Assembly (NCBI GenBank): GCA_963663145.1 | Contig: OY760134.1 | Span: 806,001-870,000 of the forward strand | Source: Azotimanducus sp963663145 | Lineage (GTDB): Bacteria; Pseudomonadota; Gammaproteobacteria; Pseudomonadales; Azotimanducaceae | DNA: 64,000 nt | Reading direction: 5' to 3' | In this document: piece by piece, positions 44,827 to 53,042 of the stretch | Position numbering within the stretch: position 1 is the first letter of the stretch | How the letters are laid out: each line of letters begins with the position of its first letter | The notes under the pieces: generated by a model | The model's input: the letters and a program-made list of their open reading frames with translations, nothing else | Database searches by the model: none | What the model was told of the DNA's origin: nothing | Translations under genes and position numbers: made by a program

Positions 44827-46341
44827 ATGATTCGACTGCTGTTTTTGATGCATCGATACCTGGGCATTGCCGTCGGTGCGGTCATCTCGCTGTGGTGCCT
44901 ATCGGGCTTCGTCATGATGTACGAGCAGTATCCGGAGCTCGACGACAACGAACGCTTGGTCGGCCTCGAACGACTAGAGCTGACAGAGTGCTGCCAACTG
45001 CCCGCCGACTTCGGCAACATTGAGTTCGACGCTCTCAGGCTGGAGATGATGGCCGGGACGCCGGTGCTCCGCCTGATGGAAGGCCGCCGCCAACACGTCA
45101 TCGACCTGCGCCGCGGCGAGTCGCTTTCCGAGCTCCGCGAAGTCGATGCCCAGTCCGTCGCAGATAGGGCAGCACCGGAGTTCGGATTGCAGGGCACTCC
45201 GAGACTCATCGACCTGCTCGAGCGCGATCAATGGACGGTCTACGCCAGCTACCACCCCCACCGTCCGATGTTTCACTTCGCGATGGACGACTCCGCCGAC
45301 ACGGAATTCTATGTCTCCAGCACGACTGGCGAGGTGGTTCAGATGACGACCTCTAGGCAGCGATTCCTCAACTGGATGGGCGCGGTGATTCACTGGCTCT
45401 ATCCCACCGCGCTGCGTCAGCACACCGGCATCTGGCGCCAGGTGGTTATCTGGCTGACCATTGTGAGCCTATTCTTGACCGTTGTCGGCCTATACATCGG
45501 TCTACAGCAGTTGAGGACGCGCCGCAGCGGCCGCCACTCGCCCTACCAAGGTTGGGCATTGTGGCACCACTACACTGGTCTCATCTTCGGTCTCTTCGCC
45601 TTGACATGGCTGACGAGTGGCTTGTTCTCCGTCAATCCGTTCGGGGCTCTGGAAGGTCGCGGTTTCGACGTTGAAGCGCAGCGGCTAAGAGGCGGCGCGG
45701 TGAACTTCGAACAGGTAAGCGCGTTGGTAAGCGCGATTCCGGCAAGTGAACTCCCGAGTTCTACCGTGCGTCTGGACATTTCGATGGTCGGCGGACAGCT
45801 CTACGCGGTCGCATTGGACAAGGCAGGTCAGCGAGTGCGGCTCAACGCCCGCACGCTAAATGCGGAAACGCTGCCGGCAGAGTTCTTCACGCAGGCGGCA
45901 AACACCATGCGTCCCGAAGCGGATGTCACGGAAGCGAGCTGGCTGACCGAAGACGATGCCTATTACTTCAGCCACCATGATACGAGACGCTTCCCAGTGT
46001 TCCGGATTCAGTATGGCGACGGCGAGCGGTTCTATCTGGATAGCGTCACCGGACAGATCACCCACGCCGTGGACCGTGATCGCAAGTGGTTGAGGTGGAT
46101 CTTCCAAGCGCTCCACAGAGGCGATTTCTCCGCATTGATACGCAGCCGACCCATCTGGGATCTGATGATGTGGCCGCTGATGCTAGGCGTCACCCTCTGC
46201 GCGCTCACGGGCACCTGGCTTGGATTCCAGCGCTTGGGAAGGGCTGTCAGGAGGCATCTCGGCCCTGCGCGTCGTCCGATTTGGCGGTCGCGATCGGACC
46301 CGCGCGAGCCGAACGAGTTACCCGTCTCGACACCTCAATGA
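44827..46341 (+). CDS. PepSY-associated membrane protein
   Basis: A 504-residue inner-membrane protein with about four transmembrane helices: at the N-terminus (YLGIAVGAVISLWCLSGFVM), mid-protein (IWLTIVSLFLTVVGLYIG and GLIFGLFALTWLTSGLF) and near the C-terminus (WPLMLGVTLCALTGTWLG). Long periplasmic PepSY-like stretches contain EFYVSSTTGEVVQMT and RFYLDSVTGQITHAVD. Conserved histidines flank the helices (HRYLG, IHWLYPTALRQHTG, LWHHYTG). Such proteins often follow TonB receptors and are proposed to reduce metal chelates or supply electrons. It is 83 bases after the zinc-block receptor and probably cotranscribed. Confidence 0.85.
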   Translation: MIRLLFLMHRYLGIAVGAVISLWCLSGFVMMYEQYPELDDNERLVGLERLELTECCQLPADFGNIEFDALRLEMMAGTPVLRLMEGRRQHVIDLRRGESLSELREVDAQSVADRAAPEFGLQGTPRLIDLLERDQWTVYASYHPHRPMFHFAMDDSADTEFYVSSTTGEVVQMTTSRQRFLNWMGAVIHWLYPTALRQHTGIWRQVVIWLTIVSLFLTVVGLYIGLQQLRTRRSGRHSPYQGWALWHHYTGLIFGLFALTWLTSGLFSVNPFGALEGRGFDVEAQRLRGGAVNFEQVSALVSAIPASELPSSTVRLDISMVGGQLYAVALDKAGQRVRLNARTLNAETLPAEFFTQAANTMRPEADVTEASWLTEDDAYYFSHHDTRRFPVFRIQYGDGERFYLDSVTGQITHAVDRDRKWLRWIFQALHRGDFSALIRSRPIWDLMMWPLMLGVTLCALTGTWLGFQRLGRAVRRHLGPARRPIWRSRSDPREPNELPVSTPQ

Positions 46342-46366
46342 GTGAGGTGAAAATTCGGGACTTTGT

Positions 46367-47407
46367 TCATCCGACCCGCCAAACCGTCACTCCGCCTTGG
46401 GCGTCGAGTGCTGCAAGTGCGCGCCCATCCGGCCGCCAGTACAATTTGGCCACCACGTCCGCCACAAGTGCGGTTCCTATTGGCCCGCCTTGTCCATTTT
46501 CCTGAAGCGACCATACAACCACGGCGCCGTCTCGGCCTCCCGAGGCCAAGCGCAAGGCTCGGCGAGCGAAGGTAAGCGTCGTCACGGGTTGAACATGGAG
46601 CTTTAGAGAGCCGGGCCGCGTGCCTTCTGGACCACCTCCTTGGAAACTCCAGACCGTCACCACATCACCGCCACCGGTCGCCAAGAGGGTGCCAGCGTCA
46701 TCAAATGCCAGCGCTGAAGGTTTGCCAGGATATCCGGACATCATGGAGTCTTGCTCCGTGGAGCGGCGCCAGAAGTGCACAGAGTTGTCTTGGCTGCCGC
46801 AGGCCACGATATCCCCGTCTGGGCTCAACGCCATCGACACCAAAGATCCCTTCCACTCCAGTTGTTGGCACAGATCTCCAGTGAGCGCGTCGAAGAACGT
46901 CACCCGACCGTAACAGGCGGTTGCCAGCTCCCCTGCGCCGGACCAGGTGAGCGCACTCACGGTGCTGGGATGATCATCAGAACGCCAGACTTCGCTGCCG
47001 TCCGTGTCATAGGCACGAACCTGTCGGGAACAGGAGGCCGCCAGCAACCGACCGTCTTGGGACCACGCTAGGTTCTCCACCCAAGCCTTGCCGACCTCGA
47101 TAGCGTGTTTTACTTGGCCTTCGGCGACACTCCATACGAGCACTTTTCCGTTTTGGCCGGCGGTCGCGAACGCGGTTCCTGCTGGATGGATCGCCATTGC
47201 CAGCACCCCGCCACCGTGACCCTCCTGCCGCGCCCAGACGCTTGCGCCGGACTTGCGGTCGAATGCGTAGACACCGCCCGCGGCGTCAACGACAATGAAC
47301 GTCTCTCCGCGAGGGGTCCAGCCCCCGGCGATGGCGTAGTCGCCGACCGACGCGGACCAGCCCCGGCGGAGCACCCCTCTCGGTGTGTGATGATCTATAT
47401 CAGGCAT
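46367..47407 (-). CDS. WD40 repeat protein of the zinc block
   Basis: A 346-residue beta-propeller without a signal peptide. About seven blades recur, each with a core such as VLAMAIHPAGTAFATAGQN, LAWSQDGRLLAASCSRQVR, SMALSPDGDIVACGSQDNS and TTLTFARRALRLASGGRDG, most ending in VxVW or a variant. It overlaps the 3' end of the COG0523 GTPase gene by 13 bases and must be its operon partner. WD40 proteins have been noted next to Zur-controlled COG0523 genes. A role as a scaffold for metal delivery is inferred; no catalytic motif is present. Confidence 0.82.
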   Translation of the reverse strand: MPDIDHHTPRGVLRRGWSASVGDYAIAGGWTPRGETFIVVDAAGGVYAFDRKSGASVWARQEGHGGGVLAMAIHPAGTAFATAGQNGKVLVWSVAEGQVKHAIEVGKAWVENLAWSQDGRLLAASCSRQVRAYDTDGSEVWRSDDHPSTVSALTWSGAGELATACYGRVTFFDALTGDLCQQLEWKGSLVSMALSPDGDIVACGSQDNSVHFWRRSTEQDSMMSGYPGKPSALAFDDAGTLLATGGGDVVTVWSFQGGGPEGTRPGSLKLHVQPVTTLTFARRALRLASGGRDGAVVVWSLQENGQGGPIGTALVADVVAKLYWRPDGRALAALDAQGGVTVWRVG

Positions 47408-48741
47408 GCCGCGAATTCTTGGCGCATGCTTTCTTCATCGAGATTGCGGCCGATGAAGACGAGTTGATTACGTCGGGGCAAGTCTCCCCATGCGCGATCC
47501 GGCTGGCTGTCAAAGAGCATGTGAACGCCCTGAAAGACGAAGCGCTCCGACTCACCCGCGAGACTGATGAAGCCTTTCATTCGGAAAATGTCCACCCCGC
47601 GCTCGCGGAGTAGTTTTCCAAGCCACATGTTCAGTAGATCGGGATCAAGGTCGCCGTCAGCCTCGATAGCGATCGAGCCCACCTCATCGTCGTGCTCGTG
47701 CTGTGCGACCCAGGTGCGTTCGGCCTCTTCCCTGATCGTCGATCCTTGCGCGTTTGTCAGTTGCAGATCGAATTCTTCCGCCGTGTGCTGGGCATAGAGG
47801 CCGAGGCGCACCGGTGAATCGACCTCTAAGAAGAACGACTTCCGCCCGAGGGATTCGAGCTTCAGGTTCACATGCTTTCCAAGCGGAATCGCTTCGCCCG
47901 GGCGAACATCCTCTGCAGGTTCCGCATACCGCCGTACACACCACTCCGCACCGTCTCGCAGGGCGGCGTCATCCGCGCCCTGGTCTGGCACCACGACGAG
48001 CGACATGGCAGGGTCGGGTCCGTCGTCCAAGCCAAGTTCGTAACGCCCGATATCTAGCGAATAGACACCAGTCCATTCGAACGGATACTCCGGTTCGAGG
48101 AAGGTGGGACGACGCTCAAGCACCTCGTCGAGATCGAAGGCGCCGAGGTTCAGCACCGTGTCGACAGGGATATTCGCCTTTTCGCTACGCACGACTTGCG
48201 CCATCCGATTCATGTCGCGGAGCCGAGCTTCGAGCTGGTCGAGCGCTTCGGCATCGACCAAGTCTGTCTTGTTGAGCACAAGGACATCCGCGAACGCGAT
48301 TTGCTCGGTGCTTTCGTCGCTGCGGCCGAGTTGTTGCTCGATATGCGCCGCATCGACGAGTGTGATGATGCCATCGAGCGAGAATTCCGCGCGAATTTCG
48401 TCGTCCATAAAGAAGGTCTGTGCGACCGGACCGGGATCGGCGAGGCCGGTGGTCTCCACCAACACATAGTCGAATTTGTCGCGGCGCTTCATAAGATTGC
48501 CGAGCACGCGAATCAGGTCTCCGCGCACCGTGCAGCAGATACAGCCGTTCGACATCTCGAAAATCTCTTCGTCAGCGTCGATGACGAGCGCCTGGTCAAT
48601 GCCGACCTCCCCGTACTCGTTTTCGATGACAGCGATGCGCTTGCCGTGCTCCTCGCTCAGTATGCGATTGAGCAAGGTCGTTTTGCCGGAGCCGAGGAAT
48701 CCGGTGAGGATGGAAACAGGTACTTTGTGCGACAGGTTCAT
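47395..48741 (-). CDS. COG0523 (CobW/ZigA-type) GTPase, putative zinc metallochaperone
   Basis: A 448-residue G3E GTPase. Walker A is GFLGSGKTTLL (G17-S-G-K-T21) and the metal-binding CxCC motif is C67-I-C-C70 (NGCICCTVRGD). Later come ETTGLADPGPV and the base-recognition NKTDLVD. The C-terminal CobW domain ends with MKGFISLAGESERFVFQGVH. ATG 48741 follows AAGGAG. Members under Zur control load zinc into essential enzymes during starvation; the shared promoter region with zur supports that role. Unlike CobW proper, no cobalamin gene is near. Confidence 0.92.
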   Translation of the reverse strand: MNLSHKVPVSILTGFLGSGKTTLLNRILSEEHGKRIAVIENEYGEVGIDQALVIDADEEIFEMSNGCICCTVRGDLIRVLGNLMKRRDKFDYVLVETTGLADPGPVAQTFFMDDEIRAEFSLDGIITLVDAAHIEQQLGRSDESTEQIAFADVLVLNKTDLVDAEALDQLEARLRDMNRMAQVVRSEKANIPVDTVLNLGAFDLDEVLERRPTFLEPEYPFEWTGVYSLDIGRYELGLDDGPDPAMSLVVVPDQGADDAALRDGAEWCVRRYAEPAEDVRPGEAIPLGKHVNLKLESLGRKSFFLEVDSPVRLGLYAQHTAEEFDLQLTNAQGSTIREEAERTWVAQHEHDDEVGSIAIEADGDLDPDLLNMWLGKLLRERGVDIFRMKGFISLAGESERFVFQGVHMLFDSQPDRAWGDLPRRNQLVFIGRNLDEESMRQEFAACLI

Positions 48742-48755
48742 TGAATTCTCCTTGA

Positions 48756-49001
48756 TCAGAGGTGTAAGTGTTGGAATAGGGGTATCGAACGCCACGCGGT
48801 GCAGACCTGTGCCACGTCTCCCGCGCCAAGGGTGTCTTTGAGCTGGTGAAAGAGAGTGGGGCGGCGCGCTAGTTTCAATGGCGGGGTTATAGGACGAGAC
48901 CGGGCCATCTCGGTCGTGATCGCGCAGAACGAATCTGGTGCGGGCAGAACGCTCCAAGCGACGACCTGGCGTAGGGGAAGCATGCCTTCCAACAGCTGCA
49001 T
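48756..49001 (-). CDS. Hypothetical 81-residue protein between DUF1636 and the GTPase
   Basis: This frame starts at ATG 49001, overlapping the DUF1636 stop by one base (TAATG), and ends 14 bases before the GTPase start, just ahead of the AAGGAG that serves it. It fills the only sizeable gap in a tight operon. The product (MQLLEGMLPLRQVVAWSV at the start, two cysteines, a basic middle RPITPPLKLARRPTL) has no recognised domain. Codon third positions are less GC-rich than in its neighbours, so it may be a decayed or young gene. The operon fit is the main evidence. Confidence 0.42.
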   Translation of the reverse strand: MQLLEGMLPLRQVVAWSVLPAPDSFCAITTEMARSRPITPPLKLARRPTLFHQLKDTLGAGDVAQVCTAWRSIPLFQHLHL

Positions 49002-49441
49002 TAGCGACTTGCCTCGCGGGGAGGCACTCGCCCAAGCACGCTTGTGCGAAGTCGCTTCGGACGTTGTTCCCGCGGCATGAACCCGTTTTCGCTTCTTACG
49101 TAGGTGGAGATGCACTGCAGAATGTCGCCTGTACTCTCGCCCGGTCGCTGATCCCCGAAGAGGTAAGTCCAGGCGCCGGGTGACGAAAGCGCGATTCCGC
49201 AGGGGCGCGGGCATAGGCTGAGGCACTCTGCGGGCCTGACCTCCACATGATGGCGCAAGGGGCTCTCATGGAACGCCGCGCAAAGCGATTGATAGAGCTT
49301 GAAGCCCGCTCGATTCTCTCGCGGCTCACGCGGATAGCCAGGCGGCCTACAGGAGGTGCACACGTGAAGTACGGATGACCGAGAGGTGCACTCCGGTGTC
49401 AGTGACCCTTTCGCCAAAGCGGATGGGGTAGTTTCCATCAT
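49001..49441 (-). CDS. DUF1636 cysteine-rich putative metal-binding protein
   Basis: A 146-residue protein with the family pattern VCTSCRPPG near residue 28, CLSLCPRPCGIALSSPGAW in the middle and WTYLFGDQRPGE after it. DUF1636 proteins are small, cytoplasmic and thioredoxin-ferredoxin-like, and occur with COG0523 genes in cobalamin or zinc loci. It is the first gene of the minus-strand set that shares the intergenic region carrying the zur operator. It probably binds a metal or an iron-sulfur cluster through its cysteines; function is unproven. Confidence 0.82.
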   Translation of the reverse strand: MMETTPSALAKGSLTPECTSRSSVLHVCTSCRPPGYPREPRENRAGFKLYQSLCAAFHESPLRHHVEVRPAECLSLCPRPCGIALSSPGAWTYLFGDQRPGESTGDILQCISTYVRSENGFMPREQRPKRLRTSVLGRVPPREASR

Positions 49442-49572
49442 AAATTGGTCTCTTGTCTCAGGCGCATCTCAAACCTCGTCTCGGTAACTCGCGGATGCGC
49501 TACGACCGACCCATGAAGCTTAATCCCTACCGCGCATGTAGCGAGGTCGAGCCTTCCAATGAGTCTTGGCTA

Positions 49573-49609
49573 TTGTCATCCGTTCTTGCAATGTTATAAC
49601 ATAACATTT
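49573..49609 (+). promoter_or_regulatory. zur promoter with Zur-type operator (divergent region)
   Basis: TTGTCA (49573) and TATAAC (49595) have a 16-base spacer, the same layout as the receptor promoter at 42697. The operator ATGTTATAACATAACAT (49591-49607) has 7-base arms and a 3-base centre, extended to 8-base arms by flanking A and T. The -10 is inside the operator, so Zur would repress its own operon. The minus-strand DUF1636 gene starts 150 bases away and may use the same site. Confidence 0.82.
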
Positions 49610-49631
49610 CTAAGTGGCAATAGAGACCAAT

Positions 49632-50141
49632 GCCATGGAACACCCTCCGACTCAACCTCAGCCCTGCACCGATCCCAACTGTAGCGGGCAGCATGCGCCC
49701 GCAGAGCGGGTCGCGATGGCAGCATCCCTGTGCACCGGGCGCGGCAGCAAACTGACGATGATCAGGCGCGAGGTGCTCGAATTGCTCTGGGAAAGGGGGA
49801 GAGCAACGGGCGCTTACGAACTGATCGAAGCGCTAAAGCTCAAGCACGGCCGCCCGGTCGCTCCGCCCACCGTCTATCGAGCGCTTGAATTCCTGATGTC
49901 TCAGCGCTTGGTCTCGAAGATCGAAAGCCGAAATGCATACGTTCCCTGTGCGCATCCTGAGCGGCAGCACGACTGTCTGTTCTTGATCTGCAGCATCTGT
50001 GGCGTATTGACCGAATTTGAAGACCCACGGGTGGCGCAGGCGCTTGCCGAAGATGCCGCGACACTTGGGTACCGTGTGACGCGACCCGTGGTCGAGCTTG
50101 AGGGTGCCTGCGAGAATTGCATTCTGGCCGCCGCAGGCTGA
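49632..50141 (+). CDS. zur: Zinc uptake regulator Zur (Fur family)
   Basis: A 169-residue Fur-family repressor. After a cysteine/histidine-rich tail (CTDPNCSGQHAP) comes the winged helix (TMIRREVLELLWERGRATGA; PPTVYRALEFLMSQRLV) and the dimerisation domain with HPERQHDCLFLIC, the structural CSIC and CENC zinc sites. Sequence, operator and znuCBA neighbours all point to Zur over Fur. A GTG at 49614 is also in frame but lies only four bases from the operator. The repressor acts in the cytoplasm with Zn2+ as co-repressor. Confidence 0.93.
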   Translation, partial: AMEHPPTQPQPCTDPNCSGQHAPAERVAMAASLCTGRGSKLTMIRREVLELLWERGRATGAYELIEALKLKHGRPVAPPTVYRALEFLMSQRLVSKIESRNAYVPCAHPERQHDCLFLICSICGVLTEFEDPRVAQALAEDAATLGYRVTRPVVELEGACENCILAAAG

Positions 50142-50175
50142 ACTTGCGATAGTGCGCCCCACGAAAAGCTGGAAT

Positions 50176-50364
50176 GTGTATGAGTCATCGCAGCGATGCG
50201 GCATCCACACTGGCAGGGCCGAACAGGGCAGGGCCAAAGAGACTCGGTTCCGTCACGCCCTCTCGCCACTTGGCGGCGGCGTGGTGGCTCAATTGGCTTG
50301 GGCGGTTCCGCTTGCGACCCTCCTATGGGTTGCTGCCGCTTGGGCGATCGGGTGGCTGCCATGA
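50176..50364 (+). CDS. Small single-pass membrane protein upstream of znuC (hypothetical)
   Basis: A 62-codon frame from GTG 50176 that ends in a TGA overlapping the znuC ATG (ATGA). The C-terminal half is a strong membrane helix with flanking tryptophans (VVAQLAWAVPLATLLWVAAA, then WAIGWLP), preceded by a basic segment (RAKETRFRHALSPLGG), so the N-terminus would be cytoplasmic. It fills the 219-base gap between zur and znuC. No family is recognised. Start is uncertain; later GTGs at the beginning of the helix are possible. The coupling to znuC and the helix make chance less likely. Confidence 0.48.
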   Translation: MYESSQRCGIHTGRAEQGRAKETRFRHALSPLGGGVVAQLAWAVPLATLLWVAAAWAIGWLP

Positions 50365-51104
50365 CGGCCGTCTTTTCCCTCCATGAGGTCAGCTTGGGAT
50401 ACGACCGCCATCTGGCCGTGCATCACCTGACCGGCAGTTTCAGGGCCGGTTCGTTGACGGCGGTGGTAGGACCCAACGGGTCGGGCAAGAGCACCTTGCT
50501 GAAGGGATTGATTGGGCACTTGGCACCTCTCGATGGCCGCTTGGAGCGCCACGGGCTGCATCAGAGGGATATCGCTTATCTACCCCAGCAGGCAGAGATT
50601 GATCGCAGTTTCCCTATTTCGGTGATGGACATGGTGTCGCTGGGGCACTGGCGGATGATCGGCCTGTTCCGCCGAGTCACAGGTGCCCAGCGAAGGCAAG
50701 CCGAGGATGCGCTCCATGCTGTCGGTCTCGATGACTTTGGTCGACGTCCGATTGCCTCCTTGTCGGCGGGCCAGTTTCAACGGGTCTTGTTTGCTCGCAT
50801 GTTGTTACAGAACTGTCCTGTCATTTTGCTCGACGAGCCCTTCGCCACAATCGATCCACGGACAGCGGCAGACCTTCTGAGAGTGGTGGTGGGATGGCAC
50901 GGCGAAGGACGGACGATTGTCGCCGTATTGCATGATCTCGACCAAGTACGGGAGCGTTTTCCCGACACCTTGGTGATTGCCCGCGAGCCCGTAGCTTGGG
51001 GGGCGACTCACGAGGTGCTGCGGGAGGAGCATCTCCTTAAGGCGCGACAGATGGCGCAAGAGTGGGATGACCCTGCTGAGGTCTGCCGCCGAGGCGGCGA
51101 CTGA
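50361..51104 (+). CDS. znuC: Zinc ABC transporter ATP-binding protein ZnuC
   Basis: A 247-residue ABC ATPase with Walker A GPNGSGKSTLLKGL, Q-loop YLPQQAEID, signature SLSAGQFQRVLFARM (LSAGQ rather than LSGGQ), Walker B VILLDEPFATID and switch VLHDLD. It energises zinc import through ZnuB. ATG 50361 is used; the frame continues upstream but without ABC homology. Its stop overlaps the znuB start (TGATG). Confidence 0.93.
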   Translation: MTAVFSLHEVSLGYDRHLAVHHLTGSFRAGSLTAVVGPNGSGKSTLLKGLIGHLAPLDGRLERHGLHQRDIAYLPQQAEIDRSFPISVMDMVSLGHWRMIGLFRRVTGAQRRQAEDALHAVGLDDFGRRPIASLSAGQFQRVLFARMLLQNCPVILLDEPFATIDPRTAADLLRVVVGWHGEGRTIVAVLHDLDQVRERFPDTLVIAREPVAWGATHEVLREEHLLKARQMAQEWDDPAEVCRRGGD

Positions 51105-51976
51105 TGGACCTCTATGCCGCGCTGCTCCAGCCTTTTGTCGAATTCGGATTCATGCGCAGGGCCTTGGTGGCATGCCTCGCTCTCAGCCTCGGCAGCGGCC
51201 CGGTCGGCGTATTGCTGGTCTTGCGCCGCATGAGCCTTGTCGGGGATGCCCTAAGCCATGCCGTATTGTCGGGTGCGGCGACTGCGTTCATGATCGCCGG
51301 ACTCTCGTTCCTAGCCATGAGCGCCGGCGGCTTCATCGCGGGCCTTGTCGTAGCGATCCTGTCCGGTGTCGTCGCGCGCGTGACACCTCAGCGCGAGGAT
51401 GCCAGCTTTGCCGCCTTCTGTGTCATTTCGCTGGCGCTTGGGGTGCTTATCGTTTCCACACAGGGTAGCAACGTCGATCTCATGCATATCCTCTTCGGAA
51501 CCATTCTCGCTGTCGATGATGCTTCGCTGCTGCTCATCGTCTCGGTTACGACGCTGACGCTCGTCACTTTGGCCGTCACTGGGCGCGGGTTGATTGTGGA
51601 ATGCTTCGACTCCGGCTTCCTGAGCGCTGTGGGCGGGCCCGGCACGGTTGTTCACTTGGTGTTCCTGACCTTGGTCGTCATGAATCTGGTCGCCGGCTTC
51701 CATGCGCTCGGTACGCTGATGGCGATCGGCCTGATGATGCTTCCCGCGGCAGTCGCGAGATTCTGGGCGGCCGAGGTTGCGACACTCGCGGCCCTGAGCA
51801 GCGTGATCGCTTTCGCTTCCGGGTACGTGGGGTTGCTGCTGTCCTACCATGCGAATCTTCCTTCCGGACCGGCCATCATCTTGGTCGCCGGCGCAGTCTA
51901 TATCGTCTCCGTGGTAGCGGGTCCACGGGGTGGCTTGTGGGCACGGTTGGTACCGCGCCGACATATTGAAGCTTGA
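51104..51976 (+). CDS. znuB: Zinc ABC transporter permease ZnuB
   Basis: A 290-residue ABC-3 family permease with about eight membrane helices. GPVGVLLVLRRMSLVGDALS and HAVLSGAATAFMIAG form the conserved cytoplasmic/membrane start, and NLVAGFHALGTLMAIGLMML is the other conserved block. It forms the channel with ZnuC and receives zinc from ZnuA. Family members carry zinc or manganese; the zur context indicates zinc. Confidence 0.93.
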   Translation: MDLYAALLQPFVEFGFMRRALVACLALSLGSGPVGVLLVLRRMSLVGDALSHAVLSGAATAFMIAGLSFLAMSAGGFIAGLVVAILSGVVARVTPQREDASFAAFCVISLALGVLIVSTQGSNVDLMHILFGTILAVDDASLLLIVSVTTLTLVTLAVTGRGLIVECFDSGFLSAVGGPGTVVHLVFLTLVVMNLVAGFHALGTLMAIGLMMLPAAVARFWAAEVATLAALSSVIAFASGYVGLLLSYHANLPSGPAIILVAGAVYIVSVVAGPRGGLWARLVPRRHIEA

Positions 51977-51997
51977 ACGGCGGCGGGGAGTTACACA

Positions 51998-52888
51998 ATG
52001 TGTCCTTTTTCACGCCGCTCGTTTTTCGCTGCGCTTGCGACACTTGCCGTAGCCACGGCATCTCGATCCTGGGCAGCCGACAAGCTCAAAGTCGTTGCCA
52101 CATTCACCATACTCGGGGACATGGTGAGAAATGTCGGTGGGGAGCATGTCGCGCTCATTACGCTGGTCGGTGCGGACGCCGATGCCCATGTCTACGAACC
52201 GACCCCGGCCGATGTGCGCTCGCTCGCTCAAGCGGATGTCGTGATCGTCAACGGCCTCGGCTTTGAAGGTTGGATCGACCGGCTCGTCAAGGTATCCGGT
52301 TACAAAGGGACTGTGGTGGTGGCGAGTAAAGGCATTGCGGCGTTGAAGGGAGAAGAAAACCGACACGACCCCCACGCGTGGCAGGACCTCGCCAATGGAC
52401 GCCTCTGTGTCGCCAATATCGCGCTGGCGCTGGCTGCGGCGGATCCGGTACACGCGCCGGCTTACCGCCGACGAGCAGAAGCCTATGATCATGAACTGGC
52501 GGCGCTGGATCGGGATATTCGCAGCAGGCTCGACGCCTTGCCCGCGAATCGGCGCAAGGTGGTCACCTCACACGATGCGTTCCAGTACTTTGGGCGCGCC
52601 TACGGTATCGAATTCCATGCCCCAGTGGGCTTGAGTACCGAAAGCGAGCCGTCGGCGGGCGAACTCGCGGCGCTTGTTCGCCAGATGCGGGATGAGGACA
52701 TCCATGCACTCTTCGTTGAGAACATCACGGACCCGCGTCTCGCGGAGCAACTCGCACGTGAAGCCGACACTGTCATCGGCGGCAAACTGTACTCCGACTC
52801 ATTGTCCGGACCCAACGGCCCGGCACCGACCTATCTCGACATGTTTCGCCACAACCTGGCCGAAATCGCGAAGGCCATCATGGAGTGA
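51998..52888 (+). CDS. znuA: Zinc ABC transporter substrate-binding protein ZnuA (Tat-type signal)
   Basis: A 296-residue cluster A-I metal-binding protein. The metal ligands are visible: His in ADAHVYEPTPAD, His in HDPHAWQDLANG, His in TSHDAFQYFG, and Asp in GGKLYSDSLS. The signal peptide has paired arginines (SRRSFFAALATLAVA), suggesting Tat export, whereas most ZnuA proteins use Sec. The long His-rich loop of E. coli ZnuA is missing (only EENRHDPH), so selectivity for zinc rests on the zur-znuCB context; manganese binding is an alternative. Confidence 0.92.
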   Translation: MCPFSRRSFFAALATLAVATASRSWAADKLKVVATFTILGDMVRNVGGEHVALITLVGADADAHVYEPTPADVRSLAQADVVIVNGLGFEGWIDRLVKVSGYKGTVVVASKGIAALKGEENRHDPHAWQDLANGRLCVANIALALAAADPVHAPAYRRRAEAYDHELAALDRDIRSRLDALPANRRKVVTSHDAFQYFGRAYGIEFHAPVGLSTESEPSAGELAALVRQMRDEDIHALFVENITDPRLAEQLAREADTVIGGKLYSDSLSGPNGPAPTYLDMFRHNLAEIAKAIME

Positions 52889-53042
52889 TTCGTGCATCCT
52901 GTGCACCAGTGTTGCCCTATCGAATATGGGGTCGCACGAGGACTTGACGACTGAAGGTTCGTTCGCTTGTGCGTTTATTTCCCGCATGTAGGCGCGGTGG
53001 TAAACTTCTCAACCAAAATCCGACCTCCAAGATTGATCCGCC

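Noticed and set aside
52892..52906. Short hairpin GTGCA-TCCTG-TGCAC after znuA
   Set aside because: Five-base stem without a T-run; too weak to call a terminator.
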